Source: Lentinula raphanica (lineage: Eukaryota > Basidiomycota > Agaricomycetes > Agaricales > Omphalotaceae). Taken from it: 64,000 nt of DNA. Position 1 is the first letter of the stretch; the number at the start of each line of letters is the position of its first letter. Positions 1-11,727 of the stretch are shown here, piece by piece. A program made the translations under genes and the position numbers. Location: the NCBI GenBank assembly GCA_027919835.1, contig JANVFP010000030.1, positions 496,001-560,000 on the forward strand. The letters are read 5' to 3'. The notes under the pieces were generated by a model. The model had not been told where the DNA came from and did no database searches. It worked only from the letters and a program-made list of their open reading frames with translations.

Positions 1-3000
1 TTCTGAACATCCGTAACCATAGTTTTCCACCATACATAGTCACGTATATACGCGAGCGTTTTCCTACTGCTTAAGTGCGCAAGTATGGAGTGAGCTTCAC
101 TGATTATTAGCTCGTGTAAACTTCGTTCTCTCACCAGAATTCTAGGGATACCGAGTAAACGGCGTCCATTGATGAGAATGAAGACCCGACCATCGTCAAC
201 CTCGAAATTGCGGAAACTCTTTGGGTTCTCCAGTACCGCAGCAAAGGTTACATCACCCGAGTATTGGTTCTGAACGGTACGGTGTATATCGAGACCCCCA
301 GTGATGGTAGACAGAGCAGAGAGCAAAGACGGCAACTGTGGCTGTTGACGATCAGAGTCTATGGTTGATTCCGTTGATGCCGAGGCCGAGGTCGACGGAA
401 GTAAAGTCTGATCCGCGGATGCAATAACGTGAGAACTCACGTCGTATTCAACAACGTCGCGAGCGTCGTTGACCGTCGATTCATTTGGCAATGCAGAGCT
501 CACTTCCGACTCCCTATTAGTGCTTTTCTGGCCTTCCATATAGGCTCGTTTGGCAGAGGGCTTCCTGTTTTTCCTTAGCTCCATCGCTCTAAGATGTACA
601 ACATCCGGTAATTTGCACGCCGCTTCTGCATCTACCAACAGAGGGATCGAAATAGCCTGTAACGCAACAGCATCGTTGTCAAGCACGTCGTGATATGTGT
701 ACTCAGAACGAGCACGAACCGTCCCTGGTGCATCATTGGAGTATATACGTGAAAGAGCATCAGCAAACACGTTGTCAGTACCTGGTATGTATTCAACCTT
801 GAAGTCGAACTCCGCAATCTTCTCTAACCATCGAGCCTGTCTTCCAGAAAGTGTTTTCTGATTTAGCAGATGAATGAGACCCTCATGGTCCGTAATCCAT
901 GTAAAAGTTACACCCTGCAAAATATCCCGGTGTCGCAACATAGTCTCAACCCCTGCCAACATTTCTATCTCATGAGTTGGATAGTTTTGTTGCGCGGGGT
1001 TTAACTTCGCAGAATAGAACGCGGCCACGGTTGAAGTCTGTTTCCAGGACTCTCCCTGAAGAACACATCCAGATACCCCAGTCGCGCATCCATCTGTTAC
1101 CATCCATACGGGTGGTGCATCGTCAGAATAATCCAATGGAACCCGATGGTGTAACTCAGATTTTGAGGTAAGCTCCTTAATCTTTTGAAATGCCCTTTCT
1201 TCATTGAATCCCCACCTAAAGGGAACAGTGTCACCTGTTAAGTGACTTAGGTGACCCATCGGTATGCGGATACTTGCAATGTCGTCAGCCAGATAGCCTA
1301 CTGATCCCAAAAAACCTCGCAGAAGATCCCGGTTCGTAGGCGTTTTCCACTTCGATATGGCATCCACTTTATCCGGATCCATACGAATTCCTTCATCGTC
1401 AATGATTCGACCCAAGATCTTCAATTCAGAGGCAAGGAAGTTCAACTTCGATTCACTTAAATACAACTTCTCTCGAACCAAAATGTCGATGATCAACTTC
1501 ACATGTCGGACATGATCATCCAGTGAATCGGAATACACGATGATATCGTCAAGATAGACGTCCATGAATCGTCCCAAGTATGAAGAGAACAAGAAATTCA
1601 TTAGAGTCTGGTAAGTGGACGGTGCATTACAATCTCCCTGTTGTATGACTAGGCTAACCATATTTCCATCAGGAGTCGACACCGCCGTTTTGGGAACGTC
1701 TTTGGGTTCAATCCGAATCTGCTCGTAAGCATCCTTCCCATCCATCGTGGATCGATATTTCGCTCGAGCTGCTCGACGCAGAATTCCATCGATATCTGGC
1801 AGCGGAGACGCCAGCTTCCGAGTGTTCGCATTGCGTTGGCGGAGATCCGCGACCACACGAAGACGATTCTTCTGTGAACCATGCTTAGGAATCAGCAAAA
1901 GTGGTACAGTATTATTAGAAGTCGAAATCTTCCACCTACCGCTTTTGATATAAGCGTCCCTTTTCTCTACCCAATCCTCCCGAAACTTCTCTGGAAGCCT
2001 CGAGGGCCTCCATGGGATTATCAACGACTCGTCAATAAGAGGTATACGATGGTTGATCTCCCTCAGAGGCGGGAGATCCGTTTCAGCCATCGTTCTACAT
2101 AGAGGTCGAGCATATGCGCGTAGTTGCTCGCGTGCCTTCTCTAGCTCGTCCTCTTCCAACTTCATCGCTTGGGATGCAATTTGAGAGACTGTAGGGCCCT
2201 TCAGTGGTAAGCGTTCATTACTCCCGATTACCACTCGAGACTCATTGAATCCAATAGTGACCGAGTGTTCGAACAACCAATCGGTACCCAGAATGAGAGG
2301 ATAATTGATGTTGGCGACGTCAAAGTCTCGCTCTTCATCAATCCCCTGATATTCAAAACGCGCAGTGACACGCCGATTGATTTTGGAACGTGAACCCTGC
2401 ACAGCCAACTGCAAAGTAAGAGGATGATCCATCTGTATCTCTTTAAATTTGAGTTGATCTATAAGCGTAGTGCTTATGAACATTCCCAATGATCCTGAAT
2501 CAATCAAGGCCGTCACTGGATGGCCATTTATTCGGACAACGATTACGATCGGTCGAGCTATCTTTCGACCGGGATCTTTTACTGTAGCAGCGTTTCGTTG
2601 CAGACCCGAATATTGGTCTTTCGGAATCTGGATTCCGTTCACTTGCATCACTCCTTCGAAGAAACGGCGATTTCGTGGCAATGTCGCCTGGTCTCGAAGG
2701 TACAAGTCTAGTCGTTCTCCATCATCGATCCACTCGGGATCAGGAAGAGTGAACAACCCGCAGAAAATATCCGGATCATCCCACAGCTTCCAGGAGAAGA
2801 ACTCGCGGTACAATGCAATCAGGCGTTTGGAATACCAGCGGTATACATCAAAGCGAGGGTCCTCCAACAAAGCCGTTGCAAGTGGCCATCGCAAGTCTAA
2901 CAACGCGTCGTCTACAACATAACATCCTGTCTTCGATTCTGACAGGAAACAGGTAAAATGATGTCGTTTAGACTCCATCAAACGATATCGGGCTCCCGTG

Positions 3001-4520
3001 AAGTAAGGTAAGTCCGTTCCAGGATAGTGTGTTGCCTCGTTCAGAATTTGGCTTACTCGTTTACCCCGCGGGTCTCCCATAGATCCAGGTTTGGCCCAAG
3101 GGTGCTCAGCTAGGGTCAATCCCCGTTCTCGCAAGAACCACTCCACCGGCCTAAAATCAGGGTCCTGCAAGAGCCTCGTAGGCAACACGTATTCAGCATC
3201 GTCACCCGTGCTGTCAATCAAGAGGTGCTGAGTAGGCGATATTTGGACAGCGCAAAAACGATCAACTGCCATATATTCATCGCCGTCCTCTGCAGGATAC
3301 GGCAAGCTTTTCACCAATAGGTATTCCAATTGCTCTGATAGAGGATCCCCGAATTTACGCTGAAGTGGGTCCTTCAGGAAACCAAAGTGCGAATCATTCA
3401 TTTCGTTATGCAGGCCTCTGCCTCTTAACTCGTCAGGCTTTTGCCAACGGCGTTCTTTTGGCAACGCATAGATCGATCTCGACCGTATCGAGTTTTGTAT
3501 ACTGAACAGCACTAACGGTGAGCACCCATACCGTATTTCTTCCAAGTCATCTCGCGAATCGTCCCATTCAGATTCAGGACCACAACAAACTCGTTCATCA
3601 GATTCACTCTTCTTGGATTCGGACTCGAGATCACTTGAACCACTATCAGAGCAGCTCTCACTTTCCGAGTATTCCGTTTCGACTCCTTCAGATTGCCAGC
3701 CCGAGTTGTCCTCAAGCGGTTCTGAGCAAGAATCGGAATCTTCCACAGAAGAATCCAACCAAACGAGGTCAGGGATGCCCTCTGAACTATCCGAATAGTA
3801 TGTATCTTCAACGTCTTGGAACCAATCTATATGATTAACTGTCATTTCGAAGATATCAGATTCATTCGACTCGGTCTTCCCGAGTTCGAACTCTAAGTTA
3901 TACGTCGCAAGCCCAGGAGGAGAGCTTCCCTTTGGGTTATCCGTTTTTAAGGTATTTCTTTTTGGGCAATCGCGCGAGCGATGTCCTGTCTCTCCACACT
4001 CGAAACATTTACCGGCCGCCCGGTATTCATTTTTCTGCTCTTCAGTCAAACGATTCTGACTTCCAGGCGTACGTTCATTCCTTCCAGGAGGGTTTCTAGG
4101 TTCAAACTTCCTTCCGTTTGAACTTCCACCTCCCCGTTCGGAGTTATTCCTCCAACGATTTCCCGAAGGCTTTCCCCGTCCGAACCCGGAATTACCATCT
4201 GACTTTCCTTGCGAAGAAGTACGCCCTCCAGATCGATCATTAGGGTATCCCTTGGATTTGGGTTCTCCCATCGATTCGGTCTGATTGGACGACCCATTTC
4301 TTCCGACGTTTTCAATTAGTTCAACCTTTTCGGCGTCCTCAATGATGTCCTCAAGAGAACTTATTTCAGGTGTGTGTCCCATCCTCAAGAGACCCTTAGT
4401 GATAACCGAATCAAAGCTATCCCATAAGAAGATAACTTTGTGCCGCTCATCAAGGGTCCCAGCGGTATTGCACAGGTCATTGAAGATACCAATATGGTCG
4501 CGAACATGCCGGTTCTTTTG
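1..4520 (-). CDS. Gag C-terminus and Pol polyprotein: zinc knuckle, protease, RT, RNase H, start of integrase (partial)
   Basis: The frame stays open for about 1,500 codons from 4520 to the left edge. Visible landmarks are: a Cys-X2-Cys-X4-His-X4-Cys zinc knuckle at about 3965-4012 followed by an acidic Ser-rich linker (3600-3820); the retropepsin motif ALIDSG at about 2487-2510; the RT active site VYLDDI at 1542-1559; an RNase H segment with a conserved TDH at about 885; and the integrase zinc-binding region with an HSILAH/TLAYIRDYVWW-like pattern at the edge. RT, RNase H and protease all look intact. The enzyme copies element RNA to DNA for integration. Codons are in the same phase as Gag, so Pol would be made as a Gag-Pol fusion. 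Confidence 0.92.
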
Positions 4521-4985
4521 CTACAAGCTTACAAGCTTACGACGTTGCTCTGTCCGGAAGTCAATAGGGAATGCGAAGTCATACAGCTTCTCATAAAACT
4601 TTTTGAGTGTCCATTCGCTCGCGTTCTCTCCACAGATTCGTTCGAAGAATGTGTACGCCTTTCCCTTAAGGAATCTAGACGCCACTTCCACCTGTCTATA
4701 ATCCGGTACTCGACCATCTTCCAGGTAAGCGATGATCTCTCTCATATTTCTTTGGAATGACCGCAGATTAGCCGTTCCATCGAATATTTCGGTGGGCTTC
4801 AAGGGTTTGATTTTCATTCCTTTCGCCCTCCATTCCATTTTCTCTTCAAGGTAAGGATCATTCTCCTTATCAGACTCAGAGTGGTACTCAGTCGTTTTCA
4901 TCTGGTTGAACAGCTTCCCAACATGACTTGACGGGGCTATTAACGCAGATGGACGACCGGGTAATCTTCGTCCGTTTTCATTCAT
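4521..4985 (-). CDS. Gag, central (capsid-like) segment
   Basis: A 154-residue segment starts at ATG 4983-4985 and ends at TAG 4521-4523. It contains the typical Ty3 Gag pattern: a phrase like 'P.IFDGT..LRSFQRNM', a segment on residues leaving and 'ARFLKGKAYTFFERI', then a helical run ending in an Arg/Lys-rich stretch. In this family the segment forms the capsid. It is in frame with both the leader upstream and the zinc knuckle and pol downstream. The terminating TAG lies in an 8-bp tandem duplication (two copies of ACAAGCTT on the plus strand). It may be a nonsense mutation or a leaky stop. Confidence 0.8.
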   Translation of the reverse strand: MNENGRRLPGRPSALIAPSSHVGKLFNQMKTTEYHSESDKENDPYLEEKMEWRAKGMKIKPLKPTEIFDGTANLRSFQRNMREIIAYLEDGRVPDYRQVEVASRFLKGKAYTFFERICGENASEWTLKKFYEKLYDFAFPIDFRTEQRRKLVSL

Positions 4986-4997
4986 TGGAGTAACCTT

Positions 4998-5645
4998 TCA
5001 TTGCTCCACGATGGGATCACCCTTAGGGACAGGTATCTCCTTCAAAATATCTGGTTCCACTTCTTCGGATTTCACCCGGATCGTGCTCATTTCCCTCTTG
5101 AAGGCTTCCAGCTGAGCCTTCATCTTGGCTTCGAATCGTTCCGTCTCCTGGTGTTGCCAGGCTTGGAACTCCTCGAACATCTCATGCATTTGGGAGCGCC
5201 GCTCCCTCAAATTCTCATTTTGCTTTTGCACATTCTCCAGGCTCGCAAGAATTTGAGCCTGGAGACCGGGATTTATTTCTTCGTCGTCAAGACGAACATT
5301 ACCCCAGTTTCGGGGATCAATTCCCTTTCCTTTTCCCGTCGAAGGTCCTTCTTCGCGGGATTCTTCATCCTCTGCGAGGATTCGGACTGAATTGTGACGG
5401 CGAGTGATTCGTTCGCGCTCGCTGTCATTCAAGTTGGCTTCGGCCATTTTTACGGTAAGCTCCTGCTCAGGGCTCAAAGAAATTTTATTCACTTTACTAT
5501 CTTCTGATTGTAGCATAGGTTCGTCAACCTGTTGTTTCTCAGGGGCATTATTCCCTGCAGAAACCTCTCGCCCTCCAGCCACTCCACCAGATCGTGGAGG
5601 CTCGACAGGGTTTTCAGACGGTAACGAGGATATGAAGGGTGCAAT
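4998..5645 (-). CDS. Gag leader segment with coiled coil (retrotransposon)
   Basis: This is an open frame of about 215 codons between a TAA at 5646-5648 and a TGA at 4998-5000. It has no ATG near its beginning: the first usable ATG is about 65 codons downstream of the open start, and a GTG lies at 5580-5582. The translated protein is highly charged (Glu, Lys, Arg, Gln), with a predicted coiled coil in its second half, as in the N-terminal part of many fungal Ty3 Gag proteins. The next Gag segment starts 12 bases after the stop in the same frame, so this is probably the N-terminal part of one Gag protein. The missing start could be supplied by an upstream spliced exon (inference). Confidence 0.6.
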   Translation of the reverse strand: MAPFISSLPSENPVEPPRSGGVAGGREVSAGNNAPEKQQVDEPMLQSEDSKVNKISLSPEQELTVKMAEANLNDSERERITRRHNSVRILAEDEESREEGPSTGKGKGIDPRNWGNVRLDDEEINPGLQAQILASLENVQKQNENLRERRSQMHEMFEEFQAWQHQETERFEAKMKAQLEAFKREMSTIRVKSEEVEPDILKEIPVPKGDPIVEQ

Positions 5646-5648
5646 TTA

Positions 5649-7254
5649 ATGCTTCGTTGGATAGATCTAATGACCTAGTGACTTTATCACTGAACACTGA
5701 TCACCAATATACTTCTTATGTCGTTTGTCAAATGTATTTAAGCGAGGTGTGGGGCGTTGTCAGAGATTCCGCACGATCTTATACCTTAGAACGAACTGGT
5801 AGTCTTAAAAGATCTACTGGATCCGCAATACAGGTCAACAGAGCGAAGTGACACGGAAGTACAGATCTTTTGATCTGGACTCGAAGGGGGTGAGTGATCC
5901 ACTCAAAGGGTTTACAAGGAACGAGAGAACTCGTATAGATCAGACTTTATGACCACACAAATACTATCAGAACCAGGTTGAAGATCTACTGATCACCGAT
6001 CACAGGAAACCTTCACAGCTCGTATGGATCACCGATCACCACACGTCTGCTTGAACAGAGCCACCGAAACTCTGAACGCTCACTTGGAACAACCGAGAAC
6101 CAAGCCCTCTGTATCTCCACGATAGGAGTCTACCTTCGATTCAAATCTAGCTGAGACTTTATCAACTGACAAGATATCGGGCCTAACGAGATGAGAATTT
6201 CACAACCACTTTCGAAGACCGCCCGGCTTACAAAGCCTTTACTCCTCACGTATGAGAGCAAAGGTTAGCTAGTCAGAGAAACTGGGCACAAAACCTGAAC
6301 TATATTTTTGTAGGCTACGTCCTTAAGTACTTCTACGAAGAGATCTGTAGCCAATTTACTATTTTATGGAATAGATCTATAGATTTGAGAGAACGGAGTC
6401 CGAGATCTGATACAAATAAGGAAAGATAGGACGAGAAACGATACAAACACCAGAGAAACAGAGAGTAAAAAGGATAAAAACAAGTAAAATGTCCATTTCT
6501 GGTGGTCCTTCGTCGAGATCTAGTTGCCTGACCTTCGAATCCGGACCTGGTCTGTGCGTCCATCCACATGCTGGTGGTTAAAGGGCACGGATAAGCTCCT
6601 GCACAGGTAACTCAAACGTTTCCTCATTTGATTCCGCTATGTAAACGGTTGTATGCCTCTCCAACTGAATGGGAGTACATATAAAAGGGGGGAAACCTGT
6701 CCCAATAGGTTCGTTTGGCTTCTAGCTTTCCAACGATATGCATATATCGAATAGATCCAGAGGTTTAACAATGGTGAAGTCGAAAGATCTACCCTTGCAA
6801 CACTCCTGGTCAAAGCTGTACATCTCAGGCGTCTATTTCCCATTTAGGAAACGTCCACATGTAACTGGGATGATACACTTTTGGTTGTTTCTCCGTTTAG
6901 TCACATTCCTGCGACCTGATCCATCCCGAAACTCGATCTAAGTGAATAGATCTGTTGAGTCTGGGCCTTGAATAATCCATCCCCACTGGTAATACGAATA
7001 GATCTATTGGTTCTAAGCTCGTCTCGGTGCAGTATCATACTCAGTTGGCCGTTAGGCGTTGAAAACTAAGTTGATAATCCCTTGATAGCTCATATCAGAG
7101 GTGGCTTTGTCTTGAAGGACTCCCCGACCAAGGGACTCGAGTGTGAACTCTTATTATTCGTCAGGATGTGTTTTCCTGTCTGGATCTGACATCCTGGCAT
7201 TAACATGATACAAGTTTGACTGTCAGCTCGGGCTCACTACAGTCCTTTAGTACT
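5649..7254. other. Retrotransposon leader/LTR-like non-coding stretch
   Basis: No convincing gene is seen. The stretch lies directly upstream (minus sense) of gag, where the primer-binding site and 5' LTR of the element are expected, but the second LTR lies outside the window and I could not define ends or a primer-binding site. It is marked by many copies of AGATCT and by a 13-bp repeat GATCACCGATCAC near 5990 and 6025. Confidence 0.5.
5663..7005. repeat. Cluster of AGATCT hexamers
   Basis: At least eleven exact AGATCT palindromes occur here, near 5663, 5810, 5863, 5982, 6341, 6373, 6403, 6516, 6785, 6948 and 7000, several inside a longer ATAGATCTA context. Chance would give well under one in 1.35 kb. 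The even dispersal suggests a binding-site array or an LTR of unusual composition. Confidence 0.75.
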
Positions 7255-7527
7255 CTACAAGGCTCTAATCGTTAAAATTAGGCCATTGCATGCCTGCACG
7301 CAAAATGGGCGTATTAACGGCTCATTCAGCTCGTCTGCATCCGGTTCGTACAACTCGGATTCCAGACCTTGCCCATCCGGCTTAGGTCCGACCGATGGTC
7401 CTTCCGACTCAATCGGTGTAAGGGGTGATTCAGGACGAGAAGTGTAATCACCTGGAACAGGAGTGCTCGGAGCAGCCAGGTCACTCATCGCACGTCGTCG
7501 AGAGCGCAAAATTCGACAAGAAGACAT
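7255..7527 (-). CDS. Small Pro/Ser-rich open frame, possible leader exon of the retrotransposon gag
   Basis: A 90-codon frame begins with ATG at 7525-7527. The N-terminus is basic (an 'RILRSRRR' stretch) and is followed by a Pro, Ser and Thr rich acidic section, a composition often seen at the start of basidiomycete retroelement Gag proteins. It has the same orientation as gag and lies upstream of the gag leader, which lacks its own ATG, so it could be its spliced first exon or the remnant of a second element. No domain is recognised. The last 20 residues look like read-through into non-coding sequence. Confidence 0.3.
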   Translation of the reverse strand: MSSCRILRSRRRAMSDLAAPSTPVPGDYTSRPESPLTPIESEGPSVGPKPDGQGLESELYEPDADELNEPLIRPFCVQACNGLILTIRAL

Positions 7528-8297
7528 AGTTCTGTGTTCAAACGGTAAGAATTCAATTCAAAATTTAAGCTAACCTTCTAAAGCTTGTTTGCCAGAGGAT
7601 GACTCGAGTTGATCAGACTTGAGGGGAACCGTCTAGCAAAAGAATATCACAACTGAATATCAAAAAATGTGTCGCGGTAGCTTAGCGGACTAAGGGTAAC
7701 GCGACGCCGAAAGTAAGTGTTCAGGAAATACTTAGCTTCGTAGACTTTCCGTTCACTCGAAATGATAGTGACCAGCTATGAGATTCGAAAAGGAGTCCTC
7801 GTACACGATTTCTAAGTAGGTTTATATACTAGAATATGCCAAGTATTTCGGGTCCCGTTGGCCGCCATCGCAGTAAGTGATCAGAAAGTCTAGATTGAGA
7901 GTCGTGTGCGGTTCGCAGTGATTGGTGAGCAGGAAAGTGTCGAAGTGAAAGGTGTAGGCTGGGTGTAGGTGTTGCAAATTACTAGTATAATACGGATTTC
8001 CCTAAAACTACATAGTAGATTAGATTGAATGAAATCCGCTTGAACCAGAATAAACCGCTCGAGAAAGAAGCAGAGCACTGGTAGGGAGAATGTACCTTAG
8101 TGATACGAGGCAATATGTACCAGTGGGAGAGCGATTTCGAGTGCACGAACAGCGCCAGCCTGGGCAGTCCTTTTCGGGGATATCTTATCAGATATCTACG
8201 TCAGTCACGCTTTTTACATTGTCTGCCAAATTCAAATTTGAGTTCCACATCTTCTCTGACTGTTCCACCAAGTTCCAACTCTCCGGCTTGTGCTGGA
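7528..8297. other. Intergenic stretch with two adjacent stem-loops
   Basis: No gene is recognised. Two perfect-armed hairpins occupy 7671-7749 (see findings). The rest is probably retroelement flank plus the promoter and 5' UTR of the carrier gene. Confidence 0.5.
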
Positions 8298-9578
8298 ATG
8301 CCTAAGCAACCAGCAAGTTTTTTCCCAACGACTGCTCTAGTAAACAACTCGAAATTGGTTATCTTGTGTCGCATGCTAATGTTGAATGCAGGACCATGCA
8401 GCTGCTGGACTTGGTGCTGGCGTAGTATCGACGCTTTGTATGAATCCACTGGACCTTTTGAAGGTCAAATTCCAAGTCGCAACATCAACATCATCGGGTG
8501 GAATTGGAAAACAGATATGGTATAGCTTACGGGATATCTATCGAGAATCAGGATTTAAAGGCTTGTATCGCGGAGTGGGCCCTAATGTTGCGGGTAATGC
8601 ATCGAGTTGGGGACTTTATTTTCTATTGTGAGGAAGCTTCACTTCTCGTTGATCGAATGCTTACTCTGAACAGTTATAATATGTTGAAAAAACGCGCGGC
8701 CGGAGGCGATATCACACAAACATTATCCGCCCAAGAAATCCTTCTATGCTCCGCTCAAGCAAGTCCGCGATTTCTTTTCTAGAAATCTGCTAGCTCTCCT
8801 GAACTTGCTACAGGTGCTGTCACTGCGGTCATGACCAATCCCATATGGGTCGTCAAAGTTCGAATGTTCACTTCACCTCCAGGTTCATTACACTCATACC
8901 GGGGCTTGATACGTTGGTTTCAGTTTTTCAAATTGTCCAGGATATCGCGAATTTGCTCATTCTGTGATCACAGATGGGTTTCGTACCATTGTGAAGGTTG
9001 ATGGCGTTCAAGGTCTATTCCGAGGAACCTCCCTGGCTCTTGTCGGAGTCAGCAATGGCGCTCTTCAATTCATGGCATACGAGAAGATGAAGAAGTGGGG
9101 GTTTGATATCAAACGTCAACAATCTCTCAGAGATGGACGGGAATGGGAACCTCAAGTCGATAAACTAGTACGTCGTTATCACATTTGAAGGCGTTGTTCG
9201 AAACACTCATCCTTGTAGTCGAACACTTCTTATACTGTGATGTCCGCGACTAGCAAGCTTTTGGCACTTTCCGCAACATACCCATATCAAGTCGTACGAT
9301 CACGGATACAGGTATATATCATCGAATCGTTGAGCGTACCAGGTCATCATTGTTCTGACTTGCCCTTCTGCTTGCAGAATGATCCACAGCTCTACCCGAA
9401 TATTCGCAGTACAATCTCTCGAACATGGTCACAGGAAGGTTACAGAGGGTTTTACAGGGGCCTTGCCACAAATCTCGTTCGTATACTTCCGGGCACTTGC
9501 GTGACCTTTGTCGTATATGAAAACCTGGCTTGGTTGTTGCGATCTACAGCAGCAAAACGGGATCAATGGAAGGCATGA
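8298..9578 (+). CDS. FLX1: Mitochondrial carrier (SLC25), FAD/folate-transporter type, FLX1-like
   Basis: Seven exons (8298-8339, 8392-8627, 8674-8762, 8814-8912, 8974-9167, 9219-9311, 9378-9578) join to a 317-residue protein, the normal size for this family. Three mitochondrial-carrier repeats are visible, each with the Px[DE]xx[KR]-type signature: PLDLLKVK in repeat 1, NPIWVVKVR in repeat 2, and YPYQVVRSR in repeat 3. The NPIWV...R form and the 'GLYRGVGPN..GN..SWG' segment are characteristic of the folate/FAD carrier subgroup (yeast Flx1, animal SLC25A32). Expected location is the inner mitochondrial membrane with six transmembrane helices. The start was chosen because the ATG sits just before a small first exon whose splice keeps the frame. 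Confidence 0.9.
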
Positions 9579-9800
9579 GTCCTCTCGCGAAGGATGTATC
9601 TGTGTTCAATATGTTAATTTATCTCCTCTAATCTCAGCTTGGGTAGTACTTATGTACCAGCTACTCCCTGTTCATAGAATAATCAGTTTCAGTATACACA
9701 GATGTGCTTTGACGGCGCAACGAGCGCTTATTATGTCATCAGATCTGATGAATTTTTTCTCCAGTGTCTGACTCTTCAGCGCGTTCGACAACTACTCTCC

Positions 9801-11727
9801 ATGGCGATTACCCATGCTCTTTTCGAGTCCTCCTCAGGATATGCGCTTTTCAATGTCAAGCTCACCGAGGATATTGTCGCTCACTCACAAGCAGCCCAAG
9901 AGAGTATCAAAGATCTTGGGAAGTTTGGAAAGATGGTCGAACTCAGGAGTTTTGTACCATTCCAAAATGCAGCCCACGCACTTGAAAATATCAACGATGT
10001 TTCAGAAGGTGAGTACATCCTTTAAGAACATCAAGGACACTCCTGAAACTGTATTAGGTCTTGTACACGAACATTTAAAATCGCTAATCGAACTCAACCT
10101 CTCAAAGTCCTCGAAAAAGGCGCCAATAACGCTCGCAGTATCCGAACCAACTTTGGCGGGAAGTATCCGTGAGGCGACTGGTGTGCAATGCGATGCATCA
10201 GAAAAAGCCCAGGATATCATTCGTGGGATACGTCTTCATGCCTCGAAACTGCTTCCTTCACTCGGCGAGGACGACTTGACCAAGGCACAGCTCGGTTTAG
10301 GACACTCCTACTCCAGGTCCAAGCTGAAGTTCAATGTCAATCGCGTGGATAACATGATCATTCAAGCTATTGCTCTCCTAGATCAGCTCGACAAGGATGT
10401 GAATCTGTTCTCCATGCGCGTTCGTGAATGGTATGGGTATCACTTCCCAGAGCTGGTCAAACTCGTCCCGGATAACTACACCTATGCTCGTGTTGCAGTG
10501 TTTCTTGGCGACAAAGACACTCTGACGGAGGAGAAGATTCCTGCCTTGGAAGAGCTGCTCGAGGAAGCTCAATCGGATGGCAAATCCTCTGGAGAAGCTC
10601 CCGCAGGGATAGAATCTGCTTCCACGACAGCTGCAAATATTCTATCAGCGGCCAGAAACTCGATGGGCTCGTCTCTCTCTCCAGTTGACATGATCAATAT
10701 CTCCGCATTTGCGCAGCGAGTGGTCTCACTTTCTCAGTACCGGAGGTCATTGGTAGCATATCTTGCTGCGAAGATGAACGACGTAGCCCCGAGCTTGACA
10801 GCCCTGTTAGGAGAACGAGTGGGGGCCAGACTAATCAGCCACGCCGGAAGCTTGACGAATCTAAGCAAGTATCCAGCGAGTACTGTGCAGATTCTAGGAG
10901 CAGAAAAGGCATTATTCAGAGCACTCAAAACGAAAGGGAATACACCCAAAGTGAGTCCATGATCTTGGTATTTTATCTGTCGACTTTATCAACCATGGTG
11001 TTTTGTAATAGTACGGTCTCTTGTATCACTCAACCTTCATTGGTCGGGCTCAACCAAAACACAAGGGAAGAATATCACGGTTCTTGGCCAACAAGTGTTC
11101 AATTGCAAGCAGGATAGATTGTTATTCGGGTGAAAGATATACTTTTAATGGCCGTACCTATTATTGTTACTGACTCCCTTCCGATTTCAGAGAAACCTTC
11201 AACAAAATTCGGCGAAGCACTACGAGCACAAGTCGAAGAACGTCTCAACTTCTTCGAAACGGGTGCACCTCCATCCAAAAATGCTGATACCATGCATAGA
11301 GTACTCCAGGAGCTGTCATTGGAAGATGATGCAGACATCGACATCGATGACGACGCTCAACCCGCACTGACCACGCTGGAACCTTCACCTACCAAAAAGA
11401 GTTCCAAGAAGGATAAGGAGTCAAAGAAGAAGCGTAAATCGCATCCCACGGATATGGATGTAGATGAGAGTGAGGCTGATGAGGAACCCGCAGTAAAGAA
11501 GGTCAAACTGTCGAAGGACGAAAAGAAGGCGCTGAAAAAAGAGAAAAAGACTCGAGCCAAAGCTGAGGCAGAAGTAGATGCACAGGTCAATGACAAGAAA
11601 CTCTTCTGATTGAATACTTGAGATGCTGATACTCATTCTACTCGTGTAGACGGGAGAAACCAGCAAGAAGAGCAAGGAGCACAAAGAGAAAAAGGAGAAG
11701 AAAGAGAAGAAGAAAAGCAAAGCCTAG
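9801..11727 (+). CDS. NOP58: Nucleolar protein NOP58, box C/D snoRNP core subunit
   Basis: Five exons (9801-10008, 10058-10950, 11012-11129, 11191-11585, 11650-11727) give 563 residues. The N-terminal domain, the NOSIC/Nop domain (residues about 150-400, with the conserved run ending '[20 protein letters not shown]' and the block '[16 protein letters not shown]') and a lysine-rich KKE/KKD tail are all present. NOP58 binds box C/D snoRNAs with fibrillarin and NOP56 for rRNA 2'-O-methylation in the nucleolus. The last exon is short and encodes the Lys/Glu tail; without its splice the frame would stop earlier at 11607. Gene length and tail match the family. Confidence 0.95.

Larger units (their letters stand above)
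1..5648 (-). mobile_element. Ty3/gypsy LTR retrotransposon, internal region, cut by the left window edge
   Basis: Read on the minus strand, one reading frame runs from about 5645 down past position 1 and encodes, in order, a coiled-coil leader, Gag, a CCHC zinc knuckle, an aspartic protease, reverse transcriptase, RNase H and the start of integrase. This gene order (protease, RT, RNase H, integrase) defines Ty3/gypsy elements. Only two stop codons interrupt the frame (4998-5000 TGA and 4521-4523 TAG). The integrase core and the 3' LTR lie outside the window. No LTR pair could be compared, so the ends and age of the insertion are unknown. Confidence 0.93.

Noticed and set aside
7671..7780. Possible tRNA gene (A-box-like TAGCTTAGCGG and a GATTCGAAA-like B-box)
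   Set aside because: No complementary acceptor stem or anticodon arm could be built; kept only as a structured region.
8763..8813. A 20-nt intron ending at TTCTTTTCTAG in the carrier gene
   Set aside because: Using the later CTACAG acceptor gives a normal 51-nt intron and restores the conserved segment before NPIWV.
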